Assembly (NCBI RefSeq): GCF_000686845.1
Contig: NZ_JMLS01000012.1
Span: 206,761 to 270,760 of the forward strand
Source of the DNA: Paenibacillus sp. UNC451MF
GTDB taxonomy: Bacteria > Bacillota > Bacilli > Paenibacillales > NBRC-103111
Reading direction: 5' to 3'
Length of the DNA stretch: 64,000 bases
Shown: piece by piece, positions 1-9,663 of the stretch
Numbering within the stretch: position 1 is the stretch's first letter
Layout: each line of letters starts with the position of its first letter
Translations under genes and position numbers: made by a program
The notes under the pieces: model-generated
The model's database searches: none
Told to the model about the DNA's origin: nothing
The model's input: the letters and a program-made list of their open reading frames with translations, nothing else

Positions 1-1
1 C

Positions 2-715
2 TGTGTGTTGTCCAATCATTTCACGGATCGCGACTCTAACCGCGGAGGCTGCTGCCAATCCTGTCGCTGGAAGTATGATTTGTTTACCAGCGAGGAGGAT
101 CAGCAAGAGGGCATTAAGGAAATCCCGCTGTTTGATGAGGAGGACAATGCGTTCTCTATGAGCTCGAAGGATCTTTGCATGATCGAGCATATTCCTGATC
201 TTGTCCGTTCGGGAGTCGACAGCTTCAAAATTGAAGGACGAATGAAAAGCGTCCATTATGTAGCTACCGTAGTGAACGCATACCGTCAAGCTATCGATGC
301 GTATTTCGAGGATCCGGTTAATTATGAATTGAAATCGGAATGGTTGTATGAGATTCAGAAAGCGGCCAACCGTCCTTTGAACACAGGCTTTTTCTATGAC
401 GAGCCAGGACATGAAGATCATATTTTCGAACCGGAGAATAAAGCGGCTCCTTACGACTTCGTCGGTGTAGTCATGGAATATGATGAAGCGAGCGGAGTCG
501 CAACGATCCAGCAGCGCAATCACTTTAAGCCGGGGCAAGAGGTTGAGTTCTTTGGGCCTAAAGGCACATTCTTCAAGCAGGTGGTACCAGCTATTCACGA
601 CGAAGCCGGGCAAGAGCTGGATGCGGCGCGTCACCCGCTGCAAAGAATTAAGCTGAAGGTGGAGCAGCCGGTCAAAGCGTTTGATATGATGCGTAAAAAA
701 ATGGGTAAGGCTTAA
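2..715 (+). CDS. Peptidase U32 family protein, 3' part (tRNA uridine hydroxylation type)
   Basis: The reading frame is open from the window edge, so the true start lies outside and only the last 237 residues are present. A cysteine-rich stretch near the visible N terminus (RGGCCQSCR) followed by SSKDL and KIEGRMKS is characteristic of the U32 family. Those cysteines are thought to hold an iron-sulfur cluster. Bacterial members related to TrhP/YrrO add a 5-hydroxyl group to uridine 34 of tRNA using prephenate, and older annotation calls them collagenase-like proteases. The C-terminal ~90 residues form a small beta-barrel-like extension usual in the longer paralogue (about 420-450 residues). 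A terminator follows 25 bases after the stop. Family is secure; the exact paralogue is inferred. Confidence 0.85.
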   Translation, partial: CVLSNHFTDRDSNRGGCCQSCRWKYDLFTSEEDQQEGIKEIPLFDEEDNAFSMSSKDLCMIEHIPDLVRSGVDSFKIEGRMKSVHYVATVVNAYRQAIDAYFEDPVNYELKSEWLYEIQKAANRPLNTGFFYDEPGHEDHIFEPENKAAPYDFVGVVMEYDEASGVATIQQRNHFKPGQEVEFFGPKGTFFKQVVPAIHDEAGQELDAARHPLQRIKLKVEQPVKAFDMMRKKMGKA

Positions 716-739
716 TAGGCCTACCATGAGGCATAGTAC

Positions 740-777
740 AGGAAGTTCCTATAGAATAGGGACTTCCTTATTTTTTT
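740..777 (+). terminator. Rho-independent terminator after the U32 gene
   Basis: A 13-base stem (AGGAAGTTCCTAT pairing with ATAGGGACTTCCT, one G-U pair) closes over a 3-base loop. It is followed directly by a run of T residues at 768-777. Confidence 0.85.
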
Positions 778-919
778 GTAGGAAGTTAGGCCCATGGACA
801 AAATTCAAAAAAAGGAATATTATGCTACGTGTTACTATGGAAATGTTTATGTATTGACAAAAACTGCGCGGGTAAGTCGTCAGAACTATTTTTTTGCAAT
901 GAAAGCGATTAATTGAGAG

Positions 920-991
920 GAAATAGGCGGACCGTGTCGAATATCATGGTAAGCTGAGCGTCATCCCGACATACGCAGATTAACCTATTTC
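920..991 (+). promoter_or_regulatory. Possible structured 5' leader of the chemoreceptor gene
   Basis: GAAATAGG (920-927) pairs with CCTATTTC (984-991), and GTGTCG (934-939) pairs with CGACAT (967-972) inside it, so about 72 nucleotides could fold into a closed RNA domain just before the start codon. I compared it by eye with the GEMM (c-di-GMP) and T-box patterns and found no match. A TTGACA hexamer lies at 854-859, but no convincing -10 follows it. Confidence 0.3.
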
Positions 992-999
992 AGAGCAGG

Positions 1000-3177
1000 G
1001 TGGTGGGTCCTTTGAAGGGGATACTGTCTTTAGTTAGACAATGGGCAGAAAAATTTGGAAACCGGATTAAAGCATCAAATGTACGAGGAAAAGGATCGGG
1101 CAGCCGCCAAATGGTAAAAGAAACAGCCTCCGGTTCGAGAGCTAGTCTTCGATTGGAGAATCCGTTAAAATCTGTTGGAATGAAGCTGTTTTTAATTTTC
1201 CTTGTCAGTATCTTATTTTTTGTACTTGTAGTAGGCTTTACGTCATTCAATATTTCTAGTGGCGTGCTTCAGAAGAAGGTAGTTGATGCATCAGAGCAGA
1301 CGATTATTCAGGCAGGACAGAAGCTGGATTTATTGTATGGGGTATATGAAGACTTATCCATGCAAATTTTGTTAGACGATGATATGAAGAAGCTGCTGAC
1401 CGAAGTTGAAAATGTAAACAGAGGCAGCTATGACTTTTTACAACTGAGACAAAAAATCGGAGATAAGCTGAACGTTTATACATACTCCAATAAAACAATT
1501 AAAGCGATCCACCTGCTTCGTGCAAACGGTGAGCCGCTCAGTGCTTCGGGAAGCTCCATTAGCAAGGAAACCGTAGCACAAGAAGAGTGGTACAAGAAGA
1601 TCGTCGAGAATAACGGAAAAGCGACTTGGTTGGAAGCCAAATCGAAAGGCTACGCGGATGCTACAAATGGATCCACCTTCGGGCTTGGACGCGTTTTGAA
1701 GAATACGTCAACCAATACAGCTCAAGCCATTTTGTTAATGGAAGTTAGCGTGGATGCGATCGACAAAGAGCTTGGCGATATTAAGATGGGTGACGAAGGT
1801 CAGACAATGATTCTGACTCCGGAAATGAACGTTATTTTCTCCAAGGATCGCGCCTTGATCGGAGAAAAGTCTAACTTGGATGTTGCCAAGGATTCATTAA
1901 TTGAAGATTCCCACAATACAATGACAGGCAAGAAGGACATGCAGATCGTGTACTATAAATCAGCGAAAACGAACTGGTATTTGATGGGTGCCATGCCGGT
2001 CGCTGAGCTTGTTAAGGATGCTAAGGTAATCTTCAATGTCACATGGATTATAGCTGGTGTTGCTGCGATTATCGCAGTTGGAATTGGTATATTCGTTGCA
2101 AGAATGATCGGTCATCCGGTCGTGACTCTACGTAACCTCATGAAAGAAGGGGAACAGGGTAACCTCACCGTACGGATGAATGTTAATAGTCAGGATGAAA
2201 TCGGTCAGCTGGGGCATAGCTTTAACCAGATGATGGAGAAAATCACACAGTTGGTTCAGCAGACAAATCTTTCCGCACAAGAAGTATTGGCAACTGCGGC
2301 AGAGCTGTCGGATGCCTCGAAGAAAACAGCCGTATCAGCCAAAGAAATTGCTGTTGCTACTGAAGAGATTGCAGGCGGAGCGTCCAGCTTGGCAGTTGAA
2401 TCGGAACGAGGCAATGAATTGACGCATAATATCAGTATGCAAATGAAATCGGTCATCGATTCCAACCTCGTCATGGGTACAGCTGCTTCCAGCGTTCAGT
2501 CATCTAGTGAACAAGGAATTCAGTATATGTCCGAGTTGATCAGCAAGACTAATGAGACCGAGACGATGACTCGGGATATGGTTGACAAGGTAGACAACCT
2601 TAAGGAAAGCACGCGTTCTATCCGCAAAATTTTGGATGTATTGAACAATCTGACGAAACAGACGAATATTTTGTCTCTGAATGCTACGATTGAAGCTGCT
2701 CGCGCAGGCGTGGCTGGCAAAGGGTTCATGGTAGTGGCTGATGAAATTCGCAAATTGGCCGACCAGTCCCGTCAATCGATTGCTATTGTAGGGCAAGTCA
2801 CTGAAACCATCCAGAAGGAAATCGACGAAACCGTTAATGCATTGTCAAATGCTTATCCGATGTTCCAGCAGCAGATCGTTTCTGTAAAAGAAGCTGATGC
2901 GATTTTTAAAGAAGTTCACTCTCATATGAACGGCTTTATTACTCAATTATCTGATGTAACAGAGTCTATCGATAATCTGAATGCATCCCAAGTGGTGCTG
3001 TCTGATGCGATGTCCAATGTTAGCGCCGTTGCTGAAGAGTCTTCTGCAACTTCCCAAGAGGTAGCGTCGTTAAGCTCGGAACAATTAAGCATAAGCTCTG
3101 GGCTGGTTCGCTTGTCGGACAAGCTGGAGCAGCTGTCTAATTCACTGCAGGAATCTTTATCCAAATTTGAAGTTTAA
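1000..3177 (+). CDS. Methyl-accepting chemotaxis protein with extracellular dCache-type sensor
   Basis: 725-residue transmembrane chemoreceptor. Residues ~61-83 form the first membrane segment, followed by an extracellular region of ~250 residues of dCache type (EEWYKKI near the middle is typical). A second membrane segment lies at ~344-368, then HAMP, then the cytoplasmic coiled-coil signalling domain. The conserved hairpin tip that contacts CheA/CheW is visible ([20 protein letters not shown]). It would feed an attractant or repellent signal to the flagellar system; the ligand cannot be read. The GTG at 1000 gives an unusually long, basic N-terminal tail of ~60 residues. TTG at 1012 or ATG at 1111 are alternatives, since no strong Shine-Dalgarno sequence is seen. 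It is monocistronic. Confidence 0.93.
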   Translation: MVGPLKGILSLVRQWAEKFGNRIKASNVRGKGSGSRQMVKETASGSRASLRLENPLKSVGMKLFLIFLVSILFFVLVVGFTSFNISSGVLQKKVVDASEQTIIQAGQKLDLLYGVYEDLSMQILLDDDMKKLLTEVENVNRGSYDFLQLRQKIGDKLNVYTYSNKTIKAIHLLRANGEPLSASGSSISKETVAQEEWYKKIVENNGKATWLEAKSKGYADATNGSTFGLGRVLKNTSTNTAQAILLMEVSVDAIDKELGDIKMGDEGQTMILTPEMNVIFSKDRALIGEKSNLDVAKDSLIEDSHNTMTGKKDMQIVYYKSAKTNWYLMGAMPVAELVKDAKVIFNVTWIIAGVAAIIAVGIGIFVARMIGHPVVTLRNLMKEGEQGNLTVRMNVNSQDEIGQLGHSFNQMMEKITQLVQQTNLSAQEVLATAAELSDASKKTAVSAKEIAVATEEIAGGASSLAVESERGNELTHNISMQMKSVIDSNLVMGTAASSVQSSSEQGIQYMSELISKTNETETMTRDMVDKVDNLKESTRSIRKILDVLNNLTKQTNILSLNATIEAARAGVAGKGFMVVADEIRKLADQSRQSIAIVGQVTETIQKEIDETVNALSNAYPMFQQQIVSVKEADAIFKEVHSHMNGFITQLSDVTESIDNLNASQVVLSDAMSNVSAVAEESSATSQEVASLSSEQLSISSGLVRLSDKLEQLSNSLQESLSKFEV

Positions 3178-3220
3178 ACGATATGTATCTGGCATAATCT
3201 ATACACAATAAGATTCGTTA

Positions 3221-3271
3221 GAGAAAGCTTTTTTCAGGGCGTGGATTTGGTCTTGAAAAGGGCTTTTTCTG
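3221..3271 (+). terminator. Possible terminator after the chemoreceptor gene
   Basis: AGAAAGCTTTTTTCA (from 3222) can pair imperfectly with TGAAAAGGGCTTTTTCT (3254-3270). The stem has bulges and the T-tract is inside it, so the call is tentative. Confidence 0.4.
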
Positions 3272-3344
3272 TATGTGCCAGTGTTTGTAAATGGATGAAG
3301 AAGCTTATACTGCTAATATCCGGTCGTGAAGGGAAAAGCAGAAT

Positions 3345-5153
3345 ATGGCGAACAGCTCACAGATGAAAAAACACCGTCTTTTTTACACTTTATTACTTAT
3401 TATTGCTGCATTGGTGGTGTTAAATGGCCGCTTATTTTGGGTCCAGCTAGCAGCTAGTCATAATCTATCAAGGCATCACATCAATCTCGTTGAGAATTCC
3501 GTCATTCAAAGAGAAAAGGGAATCGTATTGGATAGCGGGAGAGGTGACTTTTTCGATCGAAACGGAATCCCCTTAACAGGAAAAAGCTTATCAGTCTTGA
3601 CAGTGTTCCCAGTTAATCATCATTTCCCGGAAAATAATAAAGAAACTGAAGCCCAGATGCAGATGGCTCAATTGTTGAATGTTTCCTTAGAAGAGTGGAG
3701 AAGCTTTACTCTTGCCCTGAAAGCTCCGCAGATATGGTCCGTTGACGGGAAGCCTGTTGTGCTTACGGAGCGGCAGATCGAACAAATTGAAGCGCTGAAG
3801 CTGCCTCAGACAGCCGTGACCCAATTCAAGCAGCGCTATGATATGAAACCATTAGCCAGCCAGGTTATCGGTTTCATTGGTCAAAATCCGGACAGAATTA
3901 CAAGACAATTCACGGACCAGTTTCACAGCGGAGAGCTTCAGCTCACTAGTAAAATTGGCGGGGCCGGTTTGGAAAAAAGCTTCGAGCCCTGGCTCCAAGG
4001 AGTCGGCTCAACTTCAGTGTCCCTGTTTACTGATGCCAAAATAAATCCGCTGCAGGGCTTGGCAACAAGAGTTTTTGCACCCCAAAATGGATATTACCCC
4101 ATTAAAGTCATGACGACGCTCGATGCTGGGATCCAGCAAAAGGTAGAGCAAATTATGAGAAAACTTGAGGTGAAGGAAGGCGCTGTTGTAGTACTGGATA
4201 CGGAAAATGCGGACGTTGTAGCTATGGCCTCTCAACCTTACTTTGATCCCGATCATATCGATATGGAAACGGGGTCATGGAGTAATAGAGCATTAAAAGC
4301 GGTTGCGCCAGGTTCTATATTTAAAACAGTAACGGCTGCCGCTGCATTGGAAGAGCATGCAGTTGATCTAAAGGAAACGTTTGAATGCGATGGTGAGCTT
4401 GGGAAGTATGGACTCACCTGTTGGAAAAAGGACGGGCATGGGACGATAACCTTAGAAGAAGGATATGCCCAGTCGTGTAATATCGCATTTGCCCGAATAG
4501 CCGAGCGTCTAGATGGCAGTAAGTTTGAAGAATATGCGCATAAACTGGGCCTTGGTGTCCAAGTGGGCTGGCAGGGCGATTTTTTGCAGAAGAAGGATTT
4601 TCAATCATGGGATGCGGAGGAGCAAGGGCAGGTGTTCTCTTCTACCACTGCGCAACAGGACGGAGGGGTTAAGGCCCAAACCTCTATCGGGCAACGGGAT
4701 GTACTCATAACGCCGCTTCAGGCAGCCAATATGGTAGTTACTCTCTTACATAAGGGAAAGGTGAGTTCGCCGCGTGTGGTTAAGGAGCTTCGTTTTCGTA
4801 ATGATAGGAGCATGGAGACCTTATCTGCAAAGGAAGTGGACGGACTGAATGAACGTATCACTCCCGCCACTGCGGAGCTGCTGCTCTCTTGGATGCAGGA
4901 TGTGGTGGATCACGGAACGGGGAAAGGGCTCAAGAAAGCCCAGTGGAAGTTAGCGGGTAAATCAGGTACAGCTCAGGTTGTAGACAAGCAGGGGAATGAG
5001 AAGGTCAATGAATGGTTCATCGGTTATGGACCGGTAGAGAAGCCCCGCTATGCAGTTGCGGTTCTTGTCCAAAATGCGGAGCCGGATCAAAAAAACACAT
5101 CCATACCTTTATTCAATCAAGTCATGGATGTGCTGGCTGAGCCTACTCAATGA
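3345..5153 (+). CDS. Class B penicillin-binding protein (peptidoglycan DD-transpeptidase)
   Basis: 602-residue membrane-anchored transpeptidase that cross-links peptidoglycan on the outer face of the membrane. One N-terminal membrane anchor lies at ~12-34, then the class B dimerisation region (RGDFFDRNG at ~66-74) and the transpeptidase domain from ~255. All three active-site motifs are intact: SxxK as SIFK with nucleophile Ser324, SxN as SCN at 377-379, and KSG at 539-541. The architecture resembles PbpI/SpoVD/PBP2-type enzymes, but there is no C-terminal PASTA domain. Its stop overlaps the 3' end of the convergent kinase gene by 7 bases. The role (growth or sporulation) cannot be decided from sequence; neighbours give no division-cluster context. 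Confidence 0.9.
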   Translation: MANSSQMKKHRLFYTLLLIIAALVVLNGRLFWVQLAASHNLSRHHINLVENSVIQREKGIVLDSGRGDFFDRNGIPLTGKSLSVLTVFPVNHHFPENNKETEAQMQMAQLLNVSLEEWRSFTLALKAPQIWSVDGKPVVLTERQIEQIEALKLPQTAVTQFKQRYDMKPLASQVIGFIGQNPDRITRQFTDQFHSGELQLTSKIGGAGLEKSFEPWLQGVGSTSVSLFTDAKINPLQGLATRVFAPQNGYYPIKVMTTLDAGIQQKVEQIMRKLEVKEGAVVVLDTENADVVAMASQPYFDPDHIDMETGSWSNRALKAVAPGSIFKTVTAAAALEEHAVDLKETFECDGELGKYGLTCWKKDGHGTITLEEGYAQSCNIAFARIAERLDGSKFEEYAHKLGLGVQVGWQGDFLQKKDFQSWDAEEQGQVFSSTTAQQDGGVKAQTSIGQRDVLITPLQAANMVVTLLHKGKVSSPRVVKELRFRNDRSMETLSAKEVDGLNERITPATAELLLSWMQDVVDHGTGKGLKKAQWKLAGKSGTAQVVDKQGNEKVNEWFIGYGPVEKPRYAVAVLVQNAEPDQKNTSIPLFNQVMDVLAEPTQ

Positions 5154-6436
5154 TATGAGCTAGTATGAAGTGAAGGGATAACCAGCGAAAAGCAGGTGCC
5201 TTTCCCGACCTCACTGGTGACATCGATCTTACCGTGAATCGTCTGGATAACCCGGTATGTAACCATCATCCCGAGTCCAGTTCCTTTCTCTCTGGTGGAG
5301 TAAAATGGAGTTCCGAGTCTGCGAATTTCTTCGGGTGTCATGCCAACGCCATGATCGATAATATCGATACAGACTGTCCGGTTTTGAATAATTCCGATAA
5401 TTTTCAGCTTGCCGCCAGATGGCATGGCTTCAATTCCATTTTTACATAAGTGCATAATGCATTGAACGAACTTATCCTTGTTAGCACTAATCGTCAGCTT
5501 ATCATCCAGCTGGGTTTCGATTTCAACATGACACAGCTTGGCATAAGGCTCAATCGATAGTAAGGCTTGTTCGATCAGCAGTTTGGCATCCACAAGCTCG
5601 ATAGCTTCCAGATGCGGCTTGGCGAAAGCTAGATAATCGTTCACTATGGAGTGGGCCTTATCGATTTCCTCCATTACCATTGAGGTGTACAGTGTTCGCT
5701 TTTCTTCCGCTAAGTCAGGCTGCTTCAGTATTTGCATGAAGCCGCGTGCTACGGTCATCGGATTTCTGATTTCATGAGCAAAGGAAGCGGCTAATTCGCT
5801 GAGCACATTCATTTTATCCGATTGTTGAACTTGATGGCGGAGCCGCGTATTCGCTCTGATTTGCTCGACGACATACACGACCAGTCCCATAGTTATAGCA
5901 CAGAATAAACTGTAGGAGCTGAAGTAGGTCCAATATTGGAGATCCATCTTTTGCTCGGTAAACCAGAAGGCTATGCAGGAATAAAGAGTGGAGATAATGC
6001 CTAGGCATAAGCCAAGAATGAACCCTGACGTTACATTTTTAGTCTTGGTTTGATCCATAATGTAGGGTTTGAAGCATTTGACTAGCAAGATTAGTGTCAT
6101 AAGAAGAGCAGTGCTAACCACGAGTGCGACAGGATTTCCACCCAGAATTAGTCGATGTGCAAGAATAGCAAGCATAACCCACAGCGATGGAAGGAACCCG
6201 GCATACAGCATGCACACGGCTAACGGTATCAGTCTGAAGTCATAAAAAAATCCGGAAGAAAACCGGAAGGGGTATGTCATGCACAATATGGCTATGATCG
6301 TTGATAAGATAGCGATAACCCGTTTATTGGTTGTTGAATGATTAAGACTATGCCGATCTCCCCAAAATAACTGATACAACATGACAGGAGTAATAATAAT
6401 AAGCATGTTCAGAAACAGTTGATTAAATAAGTTCAA
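5147..6436 (-). CDS. Membrane sensor histidine kinase with 5TM sensor region (KinB-like)
   Basis: 429 residues. The first ~190 contain five to six membrane helices resembling the 5TMR-LYT sensor type (RLIPLAVCMLYAG). A HisKA domain follows with the phosphorylated His in FAHEIRNPMTV, then an HATPase domain with the N, G1 (DHGVGM) and G2 (GTGLGM) boxes. There is no response regulator beside it, as is usual for orphan kinases feeding the sporulation phosphorelay; that role is inference. The start is TTG at 6436, 6-7 bases after AAGGTGAT on the minus strand. The 3' end overlaps the convergent penicillin-binding-protein gene by 7 bases. Confidence 0.9.
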   Translation of the reverse strand: MNLFNQLFLNMLIIITPVMLYQLFWGDRHSLNHSTTNKRVIAILSTIIAILCMTYPFRFSSGFFYDFRLIPLAVCMLYAGFLPSLWVMLAILAHRLILGGNPVALVVSTALLMTLILLVKCFKPYIMDQTKTKNVTSGFILGLCLGIISTLYSCIAFWFTEQKMDLQYWTYFSSYSLFCAITMGLVVYVVEQIRANTRLRHQVQQSDKMNVLSELAASFAHEIRNPMTVARGFMQILKQPDLAEEKRTLYTSMVMEEIDKAHSIVNDYLAFAKPHLEAIELVDAKLLIEQALLSIEPYAKLCHVEIETQLDDKLTISANKDKFVQCIMHLCKNGIEAMPSGGKLKIIGIIQNRTVCIDIIDHGVGMTPEEIRRLGTPFYSTREKGTGLGMMVTYRVIQTIHGKIDVTSEVGKGTCFSLVIPSLHTSSYH

Positions 6437-6567
6437 ATGTGATCACCTTATGCGAATGATGTGAGCGGTTGAATAACGACTCTAACCTAGTGTATTCGAC
6501 AAAAATACATATTTTCCTACAAAAGATTTGAAAAAAGGAAACAATGTCCTAAATCTAACGATTAGAC

Positions 6568-7626
6568 TCAGGAGAATGTAAGAGGAATCGTCCACTGGGC
6601 ATTCTCAATCCAGCTTCGGTCGCTAAATTCTCTGGCTTTAAGAATAACCTGATGGCTATACACTTCTACATATAATCCTTGCGCGGCAGTACCGGTTTGG
6701 CCGGGGAGCACACTACGAGTTCTGCCAACGGAGGCATTATTAAACCAATGGAACGTATTTTGCCGATTGTAGTGGTCTTCATTGACAAAATTACGGTGAG
6801 TATGACCGGATAGTACAAAAACGTTACGATATGGAGCAAGGATTTCCCGAAAAGCCTTAGCTCTTATTAATTGATGTGTTCGTCCGTCACTGCCAATCTC
6901 GGGAAGCGGCTGGTGAATGAAGACGATTGCAGGTTTTCCGTCCTCATGAGCTTTCATTGTATCCTTCAACCACTCTAATTGGGCATCTGAGTACCAAGCT
7001 CCCTCACCAACATCTGATTTCTCCTGTACGTACAATTCCTGCGAGACCATTATGAGATGAACGTCATTGATCCAGACATCCGTATAGGGCCTATTCTCAT
7101 ACCCGATAAAAGACTGAAATCGCTCACGGGACATTGCGTCCGTTTTTCCATTGGGCATAGTTTCCGTTGAAAAGGCACCTTGATCTGTTAACCATATATC
7201 ATAGTAATCATGGTTCCCCATATTGGCATAGAGCGGAGGCAAAGTATATTGATTTAAAATACTCCGGAGCAGCTTGTAATCGCTTTCTCTTCCGAAATCA
7301 GTTAAATCGCCGCCAAGTACGATAGCATCCAGAGGATGTTCCCAATCTCTAATATCTTGCAGAGCCATATGAAGCTTATCGGTCATGGAGGATTCACCGA
7401 CGGAAATATGAAGGTCGCTAAGCAGGAAAAAGGAGAGCTGCTTTTCTTTGGATGGTTCGGGTTTAATCGGTGCTGGCTCTACCGCTTTAGGTTCAATGAC
7501 CGGTTCAGGATCCGAATCAGCCTGTGCGATCCAGCGACGAAGATAAGGTGCGCTAAGTCCGACACCACCAGCAAGAACAGCAAGAGAGAACAACATTTTT
7601 TTTACAAAATTACGACGTGTTAACAC
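6568..7626 (-). CDS. Exported calcineurin-like metallophosphoesterase
   Basis: 352-residue phosphoesterase. The N terminus carries TRRNFVKK followed by a hydrophobic helix, which fits a Tat or uncleaved export signal. A proline/glutamate-rich linker (~38-62) comes next, then the catalytic domain. Metal-binding motifs are in the expected order: SDLHIS, GGDLTDFG, GNHDYYD, FIHQP and SGHTHRN, all intact. It would hydrolyse a phosphoester at the cell surface; the substrate is unknown. The GTG start at 7626 is the only start that keeps the twin arginine. The gene stands alone on the minus strand, divergent from the DoxX gene. Family call firm, substrate unknown. Confidence 0.88.
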   Translation of the reverse strand: MLTRRNFVKKMLFSLAVLAGGVGLSAPYLRRWIAQADSDPEPVIEPKAVEPAPIKPEPSKEKQLSFFLLSDLHISVGESSMTDKLHMALQDIRDWEHPLDAIVLGGDLTDFGRESDYKLLRSILNQYTLPPLYANMGNHDYYDIWLTDQGAFSTETMPNGKTDAMSRERFQSFIGYENRPYTDVWINDVHLIMVSQELYVQEKSDVGEGAWYSDAQLEWLKDTMKAHEDGKPAIVFIHQPLPEIGSDGRTHQLIRAKAFREILAPYRNVFVLSGHTHRNFVNEDHYNRQNTFHWFNNASVGRTRSVLPGQTGTAAQGLYVEVYSHQVILKAREFSDRSWIENAQWTIPLTFS

Positions 7627-7804
7627 AGCTCATCATCCTATCCGGTGAAGTACGTTGATAAGGTTTGCTTCCATTATAACTGCACCCAAGTACGATCACA
7701 ATAAAGGAATGGCCTAGAATATAATCACCTTAACATTTTTTTATAGGAATGTTTAAGAAGTAGTCGGCATAAAAATAAAATGTAAGTTATTTTTAGTTAG
7801 TGAC

Positions 7805-7852
7805 TTGATAAATGTAATTAATATAAAGTAATATACTAACATAAAGTTAGTA
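7805..7852 (+). promoter_or_regulatory. Promoter and operator of the DoxX gene
   Basis: TTGATA (7805-7810) and TAATAT (7829-7834) are separated by 18 bases. A perfect inverted repeat, TACTAAC (7834-7840) and GTTAGTA (7846-7852) with a 5-base spacer, lies right at the -10/+1 region, so a bound repressor would block initiation. The geometry resembles the sites of redox-sensing MarR/DUF24 (YodB/CatR-like) repressors that control DoxX-type genes in bacilli. The regulator is not adjacent and this identification is inference. Confidence 0.65.
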
Positions 7853-7876
7853 ATTAATTATTAAGGAGTGGTTAAT

Positions 7877-8263
7877 ATGATGAGTTGGGGCCTTCTTATT
7901 ATTCGTTTGGTCGTAGGGATCAGCTTCATGGGGCATGGGGCACAAAAGTTGTTCGGATGGTTCGGCGGTTACGGTCTTAAAGGCACCGGAGGCTGGTTTG
8001 ATTCTATAGGAATGAAACCGGGGGTTGCTATGGCGTTTATAGCTGGGTTATTTGAACTTGTGGGCGGACTGCTGTTCGCGGCAGGGGTATGGACACCAAT
8101 AGGGGCAGCATTGATCGTCCTTACCATGTTGGGAGCTATCGTCAAAGTTCATGGTAAAAACGGTTTTTGGGTTACGTCGAACGGTTATGAGTATAACCTG
8201 ATCCTCATTGCTATTGCCGTTGGGGTCGCATTAATCGGACCTGGAGCCTATGTTCTGTTCTAA
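7877..8263 (+). CDS. DoxX family small membrane protein
   Basis: 128 residues in four membrane helices, with the family signature [13 protein letters not shown] near the N terminus. Start ATG 7877 is chosen because AAGGAG sits 8 bases upstream; an in-frame GTG at 7868 overlaps that site. DoxX proteins (CatD/YfiD/MhqP types) are quinone- or thiol-stress-associated membrane subunits of uncertain chemistry. In bacilli they are induced by electrophiles through DUF24 or MarR repressors, and the palindromic operator over this promoter fits that pattern. Monocistronic, closed by a strong terminator. Confidence 0.88.
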   Translation: MMSWGLLIIRLVVGISFMGHGAQKLFGWFGGYGLKGTGGWFDSIGMKPGVAMAFIAGLFELVGGLLFAAGVWTPIGAALIVLTMLGAIVKVHGKNGFWVTSNGYEYNLILIAIAVGVALIGPGAYVLF

Positions 8264-8285
8264 TGGATTTCTGAATATGAGGGTA

Positions 8286-8317
8286 AGAGCCTTTGGCATG
8301 AGCCGAAGGCTCTTTTT
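8286..8317 (+). terminator. Terminator after the DoxX gene
   Basis: GAGCCTTTGGC (8287-8297) pairs with GCCGAAGGCTC (8302-8312) over an ATGA loop and is followed by a run of T residues. Confidence 0.9.
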
Positions 8318-8442
8318 GCGTTATTCCTTCCTTGTTTATTTACGACCTTCTAAGGGTACTAGAGAAAGATAGTACTTTTATTTCCAGCTTTACAAGATAT
8401 ACTTTAAGTAAATGGTGAGTCAAAAGAAAGAGGTGCAGCGGG

Positions 8443-9663
8443 ATGAGCCGTAAATGGCTAGAAAAGGAAGGCCTCCGTTGGGTGGACCAAAATATTGTAA
8501 CCCGTGAGCAATATCATCAAATTCTTGGTCTTTATGAGGATAAAAAGCATGCTATAGGCATACTTCCTATACTTGGAAGTATTTTGGTGGGGCTTGGTAT
8601 ATTGAGCTTTGTAGCGGCCAACTGGCAGGACATTCCACAGTTAATGAGGCTATCTCTGATCATGATCATAATGGTAGCATGTTATGGCGCAGGAGAGATC
8701 TTCCAGAGAAAGGATCATGAGAAGCTAGGTATTGCTCTGACGGCTCTCGGCTTTGTATCCTTCGGTGCAGGGATCGTCTTGATCGGCCAAATGTTTCATC
8801 TGGTCGCTTACAATATTACATCTTTTATCGTTTGGGGTAGCACAGGAATATTGCTTACCTACTTATATCGAAGCCGATTTATATATTTGCTCAGTTTGAT
8901 TGTGTTCACAGCGGCACAACTCTATAACATGCTGGAATTTAACCAATTCAGCTATATAGGCTTTGCCATCATGGCATTGGGGCTTGGCTACTATGCTTGG
9001 ATGCGCAAAAACACGCTGCTGACCTGGTGCTTCAGCTTAAGCTATGTACTGCATGCACTCATATTCATTCTGCATAAAGATTGGGCGTTTCTGTGGTTCT
9101 TTATACCGGTTATGGTATTGTACACCCTCGGGGATTGGTATAAGGATCGCAGTACAGGATATGCTTTGCAATCAGTGCCACTTGCAGCAGCCTATATATT
9201 TGCAGTCGTAATAACTCTAAGCTGGGTTAATCATCCGTCCGATTTAGATGAAGTCTTGGCTACTCCATGGATATTCATCAGTTCTATGTTGGTATTGTTT
9301 GTTTTATCCTTCATAGGTAAATTGAAGCATGAACGATCATCGAGCGCTTTGGAGTGGGTTCTGGTAGTTCCTTTTGTATATTTACCTTCAGGAGTTTCCA
9401 TTCTTTATTTACTTTCGTTGTTCTTCTTCTCATTCTATGTGCTCTGGAGAGGGTATATCGAAGAGTGGAGGTTCAAGATTAATTTCGGTACGGTCTTGTT
9501 TATATGCAGCTCGATGATTGCTTATGGGAAGCTAACTTGGGACTTTATGGATAAGTCGCTATTCTTCATTATAGGAGGAGTATTGCTGCTGGCACTCAGC
9601 TGGTTCTTAAACCGGCGCAACAAACGATTTCTTGATGAGGTTAAAGGAGGGAAGCCGTCATGA
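8443..9663 (+). CDS. DUF2157 polytopic membrane protein
   Basis: 406 residues with a short cytoplasmic N terminus (WLEKEGLRWVDQNIV) followed by about 11-12 hydrophobic helices that fill the rest of the protein. The N-terminal pattern and the first helix pair (ILPILGSILVGLGILSFVAANW) match DUF2157 proteins, whose function is not known. The stop overlaps the start of the next gene (ATGA at 9660-9663), so the two are translationally coupled and the products probably act together. RBS AGAGGTG precedes ATG 8443. Confidence 0.85.
   Translation: MSRKWLEKEGLRWVDQNIVTREQYHQILGLYEDKKHAIGILPILGSILVGLGILSFVAANWQDIPQLMRLSLIMIIMVACYGAGEIFQRKDHEKLGIALTALGFVSFGAGIVLIGQMFHLVAYNITSFIVWGSTGILLTYLYRSRFIYLLSLIVFTAAQLYNMLEFNQFSYIGFAIMALGLGYYAWMRKNTLLTWCFSLSYVLHALIFILHKDWAFLWFFIPVMVLYTLGDWYKDRSTGYALQSVPLAAAYIFAVVITLSWVNHPSDLDEVLATPWIFISSMLVLFVLSFIGKLKHERSSSALEWVLVVPFVYLPSGVSILYLLSLFFFSFYVLWRGYIEEWRFKINFGTVLFICSSMIAYGKLTWDFMDKSLFFIIGGVLLLALSWFLNRRNKRFLDEVKGGKPS

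Noticed and set aside
920..991. c-di-GMP (GEMM) riboswitch before the chemoreceptor gene
   Set aside because: The leader folds, but the conserved GEMM loop and tetraloop-receptor sequences are not present.
992..1010. GGGTGGTGGGTCC as a T-box antiterminator
   Set aside because: The conserved TGGNACCGCG core and stem I elements are missing, and the downstream gene is a chemoreceptor, not an aminoacyl-tRNA-related gene.
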